From Euzebya pacifica (GTDB lineage Bacteria > Actinomycetota > Nitriliruptoria > Euzebyales > Euzebyaceae), in NCBI RefSeq assembly GCF_003344865.1, contig NZ_CP031166.1, forward strand, positions 248,001 through 312,000: a stretch of 64,000 bases of DNA, given 5' to 3'. Position 1 is the first letter of the stretch; each line of letters begins with the position of its first letter. Shown here piece by piece: positions 8,097-14,685 of the stretch. The notes beneath the pieces were generated by a model. That model saw nothing but the letters and a program-made list of their open reading frames with translations. It did no database searches and had not been told where the DNA came from. The position numbers and the translations under genes are program-made.

Positions 8097-8434
8097 CGCC
8101 CGCCGCACCGGTGCCGACCGCCGACCAGTTCCGGTTCGCCGAACTCGTCGGCATGGTCGAAGCCGTCGGCCCGGACCTGTCAGCCGAGGCGCTGGACCGA
8201 CTCCGCAGGGACTCGACGGCCTCGATGATCCTCGACGATCCAACCGGGGTCGTGGCCGACCTCGTCATCGACCACCTCTCCGACCTCCCCGCCGTGGACT
8301 GGGTGCCGCTGCGCAACACACTCCTCGCCGCCGCCCTGGTTGACGGCGGCCGCCCCGGGGCGCGTCTGCTGATGGTGCTGCGCTGCCACTGCACCGACCG
8401 TCCGGCCGGCACCTACGGCGGCGACGCCAACTGA
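8093..8434 (+). CDS. Helical protein coupled to the DUF262 gene
   Basis: A 113-residue, Leu/Asp-rich helical protein (AELVGMVEAVGPDLSAEALD then LVIDHLSDLPAVDWVPLRN) with a Cys-His-Cys near the end (LRCHCTD). The ATG overlaps the TGA of the DUF262 gene as ATGA, so the two are almost certainly made together and may act as partners. Family not recognised. Confidence 0.65.
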   Translation: MTPAAPVPTADQFRFAELVGMVEAVGPDLSAEALDRLRRDSTASMILDDPTGVVADLVIDHLSDLPAVDWVPLRNTLLAAALVDGGRPGARLLMVLRCHCTDRPAGTYGGDAN

Positions 8435-8486
8435 CGGGCAGCAGCGGACTGCTAGACATACTAGCCATGCATACCATGCGGTTGGA

Positions 8487-8939
8487 ATGCCCCACTTCAC
8501 CGCCACCGTCGCCCATGCCGCCACCAATGACGGCCGCCTGCTGTTCCCCACCCGGGACCAGCCGGGACTGACCGGGTTCGACCAGACGATCGTGGCGTTC
8601 GATCGGCACCCCGACACCGTCACCGTCCCCGCCCCCGACGACGCCGGCGACGAGGCATGGATGCACGCCGCCGAACGGATGTGGATGCTCGCCAACCTGC
8701 ACCCGGCCGAGGCCTCCGGCCCGGACGCCATCGAACCCCCCGGCGACATCACCAACGAGGAACTCGGCTGGATGACCAGCTACCGCAACGCCGGCAACCG
8801 GTCGCTGTGCGTCGGCGACATCGTGCTCCTCACCGGCCCCGACGGCACCGAAGCGGCCTACCAGGCCCTCACCATCGGCTTCGGCCCCCTCGACACCGAC
8901 GGCGTCCCGATCCGCGACCGGCAACCCCCACGGACCTGA
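8487..8939 (+). CDS. Protein of unknown function
   Basis: A 150-residue acidic protein (TVTVPAPDDAGDEAWMHAAE then RMWMLANLHPAEASGPD; LCVGDIVLLTGPDG; YQALTIGFGPLD). The middle VGDIVLL looks like a beta-barrel strand. Upstream DNA (8451-8486) is unusually AT-rich for this window, with CCATGC repeated at 8465 and 8475 and a possible -10 TACCAT (8472-8477) nine bases before the ATG. No family recognised; coding bias is strong. Confidence 0.65.
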   Translation: MPHFTATVAHAATNDGRLLFPTRDQPGLTGFDQTIVAFDRHPDTVTVPAPDDAGDEAWMHAAERMWMLANLHPAEASGPDAIEPPGDITNEELGWMTSYRNAGNRSLCVGDIVLLTGPDGTEAAYQALTIGFGPLDTDGVPIRDRQPPRT

Positions 8940-9203
8940 CGGGACCCGACTTGCCGCGCAAGCCCCAAGCGGCAATGACCAGCAGTGCATGGCGGCCACC
9001 GGGCGCGATCGACCGGACCGGTCACCCCGAGCAGGACACCCACCTCGTCTGATCGGCACCACGCCTGCCCACGGTGGACCGCCACGGCCCCGGGGCCGTC
9101 GGCGCGGCGGGCAGGGAATGGCTCGGTCACCCCCAACGCCCGACCGTGACCGCAACACGGTGCACCATCGCGTTCCCGACCCACCTTGGACACGCCGCCC
9201 GAC

Positions 9204-10787
9204 ATGCCCCACCCGAAGCCCCACATCGGATCGATGTTCTCCGGCCACGGCGGCCTTGACATCGCGGCTGCGGCAACAACCGGCGGACGGGTCGTGTGGC
9301 ACGCCGAGAACGATCCGGCAGCCGCCCTCCTGCTGGACCGTCGGTTCCCCGACGTCCCCAACGTCGGTGACGTCGCTGCCGTCGACTGGTCCACGGTCGC
9401 CCCCGTCGACGTGCTCTGCGCCGGCTTCCCCTGCCAAGACGTCAGCGCGGCCGGGAGCCGCGCCGGCATCACCGACGGGGAACGGTCGGGGCTGTGGACC
9501 GAGGTCGTCACCGCCATCTCCGCGCTGCGCCCCGGTCTCGTGCTGCTCGAGAACGTCACCGGCCTGTACTTCGCCGAAGGAACCATCCATGGACCCGACG
9601 ACCCCCTCCGATGCGTCTGCGGCTTCGCTGCTGGACCAGGAGGCCTCGATCTGGAAGCAGCCGCACGGCCCCCAGCACGTCCCCGCCCTGTCCATTGCCG
9701 GCCCGAAACGGACGCTGGACGCACTGGCGAGACGGTTCGGTGGCACCACCGACCGGATCGCCACGGACCTGTGGCGGTGGACCATCGCCGGCGAACCCCT
9801 CACCCGGATGCTCACCCAACTGCGGCCCCTGCTGACCAGGACCGCCGAACTGGCCGACCTGGCACTCGACCCCGACAGCACACCGGAGGCGATGCGGCGA
9901 GCCACCAACCGCATCCTCGAACCGGACCCGCCCGCACCGAACTGGACTGCCCGTGCTGTGGCCGCCGGATGGGCGGCACCGCAAACAAGCCTGTTCGAGC
10001 AGGAGGGCTCGGCGTCGTTCTGTGGTCCCTGGCCCAGATCGGGTACGACACGCAATGGTGCGACCTACCCGCGTCCACCGTGGGCGCCGCCCACCACCGC
10101 GACCGATGGTTCCTCCTCGCCCACCCGGCAGGACGGCCGCCCGCACCCCTCGCCGGCCACCTGACCGTGCCGCCCGCCGCGACCGGCGACCTGCTGCCCA
10201 CGCCACGCGCCACCGAGGGCCCAAAGGGATCACCCAACCAGCACGGCTCCTCCGGCGACCTGATGCTCACCTCCGCAGTCCTGCAACGCATACCTGCCGC
10301 AGCCACCGCCGACGGCCACGTCGACCTGACCGGCACCCACCCCACACTCGAGGACGCCCTCGCGCTCGCCACCCCCGGCGGCACCCATCAGACCCTGACG
10401 GTGTCAACGGCCGCCCACACCGGCGGAGCGAACCTGTTCGGCGACGCCGGCTGGCACGACCCGACCCGGGCCGCGACGGGGATGCCGGTCCGGGACTGGG
10501 GGCCCTACACCGACGCCATCGCCCGCTGGGCATCGGTCACCGGCACCACCCCACCCCACCCCGCCGAACCACGCCGCCAAGGCCCCCGACTCTCCGTCCC
10601 CTTCACCGAATGGCTCATGGGCCTCCCCGCAGGATGGGTCACCGGCATCGACGGGATCAGCCGCAACGACCGGCTCCGCCTCCTCGGCAACGGCGTCGTC
10701 CCCGCCCAGGCCGCAGCCGCCTACCTCACCCTCGCCCAACGGGCACACGCCGACCACACCGACCACACCGGCCGCGCCGCCGCCTGA
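9204..10787 (+). CDS. Cytosine-5 DNA methyltransferase A, with a nested gene
   Basis: A 527-residue enzyme transferring methyl from SAM to cytosine C5. Motif I is MFSGHGGLD (11-19), motif IV with the catalytic Cys is AGFPCQ (73-78), motif VI is LLENV (114-118). After that comes CVCG, then about 105 residues of shadow-like composition, then CPCCG, LGVVLWSLAQIGYDTQW and motif VIII VGAAHHRDRWF, and finally LLPTPR, WGPYTDAIARW, EWLMGLPAGW and motif X LLGNGVVPAQA. The odd middle is where the gene at 9589 reads in the +1 frame. The ATG at 9204 is used; a TTG at 9186 is possible. No cognate restriction enzyme was seen. Phage- or plasmid-type orphan methylase. Confidence 0.85.
   Translation: MPHPKPHIGSMFSGHGGLDIAAAATTGGRVVWHAENDPAAALLLDRRFPDVPNVGDVAAVDWSTVAPVDVLCAGFPCQDVSAAGSRAGITDGERSGLWTEVVTAISALRPGLVLLENVTGLYFAEGTIHGPDDPLRCVCGFAAGPGGLDLEAAARPPARPRPVHCRPETDAGRTGETVRWHHRPDRHGPVAVDHRRRTPHPDAHPTAAPADQDRRTGRPGTRPRQHTGGDAASHQPHPRTGPARTELDCPCCGRRMGGTANKPVRAGGLGVVLWSLAQIGYDTQWCDLPASTVGAAHHRDRWFLLAHPAGRPPAPLAGHLTVPPAATGDLLPTPRATEGPKGSPNQHGSSGDLMLTSAVLQRIPAAATADGHVDLTGTHPTLEDALALATPGGTHQTLTVSTAAHTGGANLFGDAGWHDPTRAATGMPVRDWGPYTDAIARWASVTGTTPPHPAEPRRQGPRLSVPFTEWLMGLPAGWVTGIDGISRNDRLRLLGNGVVPAQAAAAYLTLAQRAHADHTDHTGRAAA
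9589..10164 (+). CDS. Gene nested in methyltransferase A (+1 frame)
   Basis: A 191-residue ORF wholly inside the methylase gene. Its ATG has AAGGA seven bases upstream. Up to about 9945 its third codon positions are nearly all G or C while the methylase frame there has shadow-like Arg/Pro/His composition. It contains DLWRWTIAGEPLTRML, RTAELADLAL, APQTSLFEQEGSASF, CGPWPRSGTTRNGATY and APPTTATDGSSS. LWRW, TxxAELALxL, PQxxLF and WPRSG recur in the nested gene of methyltransferase B. The WPRSG...NG..Y...P motif is familiar from phage proteins encoded with cytosine methylases. It stops just before LLPTP of the methylase frame, two bases ahead of an in-frame GTG. Role unknown. Confidence 0.7.
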   Translation: MDPTTPSDASAASLLDQEASIWKQPHGPQHVPALSIAGPKRTLDALARRFGGTTDRIATDLWRWTIAGEPLTRMLTQLRPLLTRTAELADLALDPDSTPEAMRRATNRILEPDPPAPNWTARAVAAGWAAPQTSLFEQEGSASFCGPWPRSGTTRNGATYPRPPWAPPTTATDGSSSPTRQDGRPHPSPAT

Positions 10788-10808
10788 CCGCCCCGGCCCG
10801 TCGCCGGG

Positions 10809-11195
10809 TCAGCCATCAACGCCGCTGACGGCCCGTGCACGACAGCGCGCCACCATCGCTGCCAACACCTCGGCCTCCTCCAGCAGCACCCCTTCGGCGT
10901 CCGCATCCGGGCCGCCGACCAGCAGACGCTGCGCCGCCTGTTCAACCCCTGCCGCAGCCACCAGCAGCATCGGGCCGTCGTCCGGCACCGCCAACGCCCA
11001 ATCGCGTGCATCCGCAATCGCAGAACCGACCCGTGGCCACCGGTCAGCGACCTCCCGTTGCCGCGCCTCGATGCGCGCCTGTTCCTCAAGTGCCGCACGC
11101 CACCGAGCCCGCAACAACCACAGGACCGCACGATAGGTGCCGATGGCCCCACCGATGACGGCAAGGGACACAACGATCAGCAGGCGGACGTCCAC
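10809..11195 (-). CDS. Membrane-anchored helical protein
   Basis: A 128-residue protein with an N-terminal span (LLIVVSLAVIGGAIGTYRAV then LWLL) followed by a charged coiled-coil-like region (RARWRAALEEQARIEARQRE) and an alanine/leucine-rich C-terminal part. The GTG at 11195 is chosen because a -10 box TACGCT (minus strand, 11202-11207) lies 6 bases before it, giving a leaderless transcript, and the frame upstream has no sensible N-terminus. It is convergent with methyltransferase A. Function unknown. Confidence 0.65.
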   Translation of the reverse strand: MDVRLLIVVSLAVIGGAIGTYRAVLWLLRARWRAALEEQARIEARQREVADRWPRVGSAIADARDWALAVPDDGPMLLVAAAGVEQAAQRLLVGGPDADAEGVLLEEAEVLAAMVARCRARAVSGVDG

Positions 11196-11223
11196 CCACC
11201 GAGCGTAGGCGCGACCGCCGCAA

Positions 11224-11238
11224 GCCACCCCGGGGCCG
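11224..11238. repeat. Intergenic repeat, copy 1
   Basis: GCCACCCCGGGGCCG, with a CCCCGGGG core, lies upstream of the gene at 11276. The identical 15-mer recurs at 11714-11728 upstream of the gene at 11747, and each is followed within 10 bases by GGAATG. It may be a shared regulatory site for two neighbouring finger-protein genes. Confidence 0.5.
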
Positions 11239-11275
11239 GAATGGCACCCGGCACCCAACGACAGAGGACCTCCTC

Positions 11276-11713
11276 ATGGCCACCCGCCAGTGCGGACACC
11301 CAACCCGGAACGGCAGCCGATGCCGCCGACGGATCGCCCACGGACACGACTGCCCCGCAAAGCACCCCGAAGCAGCATCGCTGTCCACCACCGACGCGGC
11401 CAGCGTCGCCGCCCACGACCCGTTCGCCACCCCCACCAACGACCCGACCGGCGACCCGGCGATCCGTGACGCGCTCACGTTCGCTGCCGACTACTGTCAC
11501 GCCGCAGGCGGTGCCCGACCCGGCACGTGCCACCCGGCGTCGTGGAACATCCGCGACCGGTTCGGCTACACCATGGTCCAAGGCCAACGTGGCGGGATCC
11601 CCCACACCTGGAACGTGCTGCCCGACGGCCGGATCCTTGATGCCACCGCCGCCCAGTTCGGCGACCCCGGCCCCGGCCTGTACCCCGCCAACGACCCCCG
11701 CTACACCCGGTAG
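11276..11713 (+). CDS. Cys-finger protein with a Cys-His-Asp C-terminal domain
   Basis: A 145-residue protein. Residues 6-30 form a finger (CGHPTRNGSRCRRRIAHGHD then C, K, H) like those of the genes at 7362 and 11747. The C-terminal domain has AADYCHAAGG, then GIPHTWNVLPDGRILDATAA, giving ordered Cys, His and Asp as in transglutaminase/papain-like folds; DATAAQFG is typical of such plasmid proteins. GAGGA eight bases before the ATG supports the start. Possible substrate unknown; catalysis is an inference from residue order only. Confidence 0.65.
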   Translation: MATRQCGHPTRNGSRCRRRIAHGHDCPAKHPEAASLSTTDAASVAAHDPFATPTNDPTGDPAIRDALTFAADYCHAAGGARPGTCHPASWNIRDRFGYTMVQGQRGGIPHTWNVLPDGRILDATAAQFGDPGPGLYPANDPRYTR

Positions 11714-11728
11714 GCCACCCCGGGGCCG
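11714..11728. repeat. Intergenic repeat, copy 2
   Basis: Exact second copy of the 15-mer at 11224-11238, starting on the base after the stop codon of the 145-residue gene and ending 19 bases before the ATG at 11747. The flanks CCACC and GGTGG also form a short inverted repeat. Confidence 0.5.
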
Positions 11729-11746
11729 AGGTGGAATGACCCGTGC

Positions 11747-12688
11747 ATGCCCACACCGACCTGCCGACGCACATCCTCCACCACCGGGACGCGGTGCACC
11801 CACCCGTCCGCCAGCGGTGACTGCGGACGCCACACCGCGACCCAGACCGCCACAGCAGCCCTTGGTGCGGCCACCATCGCCACCACCGACCCGATGGGCC
11901 CCCCGGCACCCACCCATCCCATGGCGGACCTGCCGATCAACCAACCAACCAACCCGCTGCTCAACGGCCTGCCAGACACCCACACCGGCCCCGACGGGAT
12001 TCCCTGGCAGCGCGCAGGCGGCCCACCCGACGAGGTCACCTACATCCGCACCGTCAACGGCCCCCACGGCCCCGACCACCAGTACCTCCTCCTCGGCACC
12101 GCCGGGTCCGAACCAGGCCTCGTCCGCTACGAATCCGGCAGCGCCGGCACCCCCGACGGCCCGGTCGCCATCGGCTACCTGGACCCCGACTGGGGCGACA
12201 TCCTTCCGGCCGCAACCAGCGCACCACGCAACCGGGTCCGCCCCGTCGGATGGGACCAGCTCGTCGCCGCCACCGCCGACGCGATCGCCAACACCTACGG
12301 CGAGGACGACTGGACCGTCGAACCCGTCGGTTCCGACGGCACCGGCGCAACGGTCCGGCTGCGCCGCACCGACGACGAACTCATCGCCCGCAACCACGAC
12401 GACACCGACTGGGACGAACCGGGCGTCGCCGTCGTCGCCGTCCAGGCACGCATGCGTCCCGACCGCGGCGGCGTCCGCGTCCACTGGGACTCCCGCTACG
12501 ACCTCCACACCCTCGACGGCGATCCCGTGGAAGGCGCCGGCTGGCTCTCCCGTGGCGTGTTCGTCGCCCCGACCCCCGAAGCGGCGATCCGCCGGCTGCA
12601 GGCCGCAGGCTACGAAGAATCCGGACTCATCGACGACACCGCCCTCCACGGCCTCGGCGTCCGCAAGTCCGAAACCCTCGCCCACTAA
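11747..12688 (+). CDS. Protein with N-terminal Cys finger, function unknown
   Basis: A 313-residue protein. Residues 6-29 carry CRRTSSTTGTRC then SGDCGRH, a finger of the same spacing as in the two neighbours upstream. A threonine/proline-rich linker leads to a domain (about 75-310) with YIRTVNGPHGPDHQYLLLG, WDQLVAATADAIANTYGEDD, VRVHWDSRYDLHTLDG and a C-terminal VFVAPTPEAAIRRLQAAGYE helix. The last part looks like a small ligand- or nucleic-acid-binding fold, not recognised. Strong coding bias; the start is the first ATG after the 15-bp repeat. Confidence 0.65.
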   Translation: MPTPTCRRTSSTTGTRCTHPSASGDCGRHTATQTATAALGAATIATTDPMGPPAPTHPMADLPINQPTNPLLNGLPDTHTGPDGIPWQRAGGPPDEVTYIRTVNGPHGPDHQYLLLGTAGSEPGLVRYESGSAGTPDGPVAIGYLDPDWGDILPAATSAPRNRVRPVGWDQLVAATADAIANTYGEDDWTVEPVGSDGTGATVRLRRTDDELIARNHDDTDWDEPGVAVVAVQARMRPDRGGVRVHWDSRYDLHTLDGDPVEGAGWLSRGVFVAPTPEAAIRRLQAAGYEESGLIDDTALHGLGVRKSETLAH

Positions 12689-12751
12689 ATCCCCCTGTCG
12701 CGCCGCCAAGTCCAGCAGTAGGTTGCCCGAACCTGTTGCAGAGGAGGCGCC

Positions 12752-14014
12752 ATGGTTGATGAACCCGGCGACACGGGCCGCCCGCTGTACGCCTGGGCCG
12801 GTCGCTACACCACCACTACCCGCTATTGGGGCAGCTACTTCTCCGAGCTGGACATCGGGCTCGGTGGCCGGGTGGCGCTGCTCGGCAGCCCCCTCGCCTA
12901 CTCCTACGACGGCGCAACCTGCACCCTAACCGTCCCGCCACAGCCTTGGCAGCCCGCAGCGGGTAGGCGCGACAAGGACGACGGCACCTTCTACGGATGC
13001 ACCATTGCCTTCTCCGCCCAACCGGGCGAGGCCTCATTCAGGGGCATGCTGCAGCCACGGGATGGCGACACACCGGTCGACTTCAGCGGCACCAAGCCCG
13101 TTCCGCCATCCATCCGCGTCACGACCGAAGACATTCACGCCGTCGCGGCCGCCTACGGCATCGACCTCGACGAGGCCACCGCGACCGCACTGCAACAGGC
13201 ACTGCCGCCCTTCCCCCCGCAAAGCCCTCCGGCAGCCGCAGCCGCGAAGTCGACCCCATCATCCCTCGCAGCGACCCACCTGCGATCCGCCATCGCCTCC
13301 CAGAGCAACACGGTCGGCGGGTTCCTCGGTGGCCTGCTCGGCGCCATGGTCGGCGGCGTCGCCGGCATCCTCGCCGGCCCTGCCGGAGTTGCTGCAGGCG
13401 CCGTTGCCGGAGCCTCCGCCGGCTACACCATCGGCTCCCATCTCCCGATGCCGATCTCCGAACCCGAACGAGTCATCTCAGCGGTCGAGCACGGCAGTGA
13501 GCACGGCTGCTGCGTGGATCTTCAGAAGCAGACCTACCCCGTTGGCTGGATCCCCTGGATCGGCGACCTCAAGTCCTGGCGCACCTACGATCCCACAACC
13601 GTCCCCGGTGTCGGTGTGCTCGTCGGAGCTCGCGTCGCCACCAACGGCACCAGGTACCTCGTTGGCCGCAACCTGATGACCAAGCAGGAGGAGGTGCTGA
13701 CCAACCGGGACCCGAACGGCCACTACTCCTGGGTGTTCCACCCCTCCCAGGCCATCATCTACACCTGGAACTCCGGCCCGGCGCTTAGCAACGGCACCTA
13801 CATTCGCCACTCCCAACTCGGTGGCGGCAAACCCGTCGCCTGCGCCGGGGAGTGGACGCTCGCCGATGACGGCGGCATAGGCCTGATGATCGCCTCCATC
13901 AACGACCGTTCAGGCCACTACAAGCCCGACGGCGGCAAGTGCATGGGCCCGGTCCTTGACAAGCTTCGATGCATCAACATCGACCCCGACAGCATCAAAG
14001 TCACAACCCGCTGA
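12752..14014 (+). CDS. Glycine-zipper protein with an SGHYKP (IQM-like) C-terminal domain
   Basis: A 420-residue protein. The N-terminal 100 residues form a beta-rich domain (YAWAGRYTTTTRYWGSYFSE). Residues about 188-230 are a glycine zipper (VGGFLGGLLGAMVGGVAGIL then AGPAGVAAGAVAG), able to insert in or associate with membranes. The C-terminus has TYIRHSQLGGGKPVACAGEW, then SINDRSGHYKPDG and an IDPDSIKV end. That order (HSxxxGG.P..AGE, SGHY[RK]P, final D...I.V) matches the C-terminal domain of plant IQM calmodulin-binding proteins and scattered bacterial proteins. GAGGAGG before the ATG sets the start; TAGGTT (12719-12724) is a likely -10 box. A role as an effector or toxin-like protein is speculation. 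Confidence 0.65.
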   Translation: MVDEPGDTGRPLYAWAGRYTTTTRYWGSYFSELDIGLGGRVALLGSPLAYSYDGATCTLTVPPQPWQPAAGRRDKDDGTFYGCTIAFSAQPGEASFRGMLQPRDGDTPVDFSGTKPVPPSIRVTTEDIHAVAAAYGIDLDEATATALQQALPPFPPQSPPAAAAAKSTPSSLAATHLRSAIASQSNTVGGFLGGLLGAMVGGVAGILAGPAGVAAGAVAGASAGYTIGSHLPMPISEPERVISAVEHGSEHGCCVDLQKQTYPVGWIPWIGDLKSWRTYDPTTVPGVGVLVGARVATNGTRYLVGRNLMTKQEEVLTNRDPNGHYSWVFHPSQAIIYTWNSGPALSNGTYIRHSQLGGGKPVACAGEWTLADDGGIGLMIASINDRSGHYKPDGGKCMGPVLDKLRCINIDPDSIKVTTR

Positions 14015-14112
14015 CAGCGCAACCTGCCTCCAAGGGTGTCGTGGCGGACGCTCGGTGCCGTGACCGCATCCCTCACGACGAAGGGGCCCCGCGAACCAAG
14101 CCTCCTTCTCAT

Positions 14113-14484
14113 TCAGGTCCGGTCCAACGACCACCCGTCACCCGGCCACCACACGTCGGTGCGGTCCTCCCGATAGACCCTGGGCCAAACGCCGCCGTCC
14201 TCCCACACGCGGGCGCACAGGTCAACCACCCACCCGTCAACCACGGCAACGACGTGCACGAACCCGCCGGATGTCCCAACGATCCGCCCCATCCGTGCAC
14301 CGCGGCCGCGTGCGATCGCCGCCACCCCGTCCGCAACATCCTCCGAACGGTCCTCAGCACCCCTCGGGTCGGCACACACCCGGAACCGGTCACACGCCGC
14401 CTCCACGATCTCACTGACCCACGGCGGCAACACCCGGCCGTCCATGTCGATCCGGGTCGACCAGTCCCGATCGACACCACCCAT
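14113..14484 (-). CDS. Cys-His-Asp domain protein, papain/transglutaminase-like
   Basis: A 123-residue protein with IVEAACDRFRVCADPRG, GGFVHVVAVVDGWVVDLCAR and WEDGGVWPRVYREDRTDVWW. The ordered Cys, His (FVHV) and Asp (VVDL) suggest a compact cysteine-peptidase-like fold related to the domains at 3769 and 11276. The ATG at 14484 has CATGAT (minus strand, 14491-14496) six bases upstream, a likely leaderless -10 box; the frame beyond it is the shadow of the helicase gene. Catalytic activity is not shown by sequence alone. Confidence 0.65.
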   Translation of the reverse strand: MGGVDRDWSTRIDMDGRVLPPWVSEIVEAACDRFRVCADPRGAEDRSEDVADGVAAIARGRGARMGRIVGTSGGFVHVVAVVDGWVVDLCARVWEDGGVWPRVYREDRTDVWWPGDGWSLDRT

Positions 14485-14685
14485 GCAGCGATCATGCACG
14501 CCCGGCCCGCCACCATGCGCCGCAACCGGTAGGCCCGGCCCGACCGCACCCCCAAACACCACACCACCACAAACCCGCACACACACCACAACCCGCCGCT
14601 GCTCTACATCCACCCCGGCAACCGCCCCCCGACAGCCGCCCGGGGCAAGGACGGTGTCACACCCCCACGCGACCATCAACCCCCG

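Noticed and set aside
8977-9054. 25-residue plus-strand ORF (MTSSAWRPPGAIDRTGHPEQ) before methyltransferase A
   Set aside because: Fair codon bias but no ribosome binding site, -10 box or coupling; too short to call.
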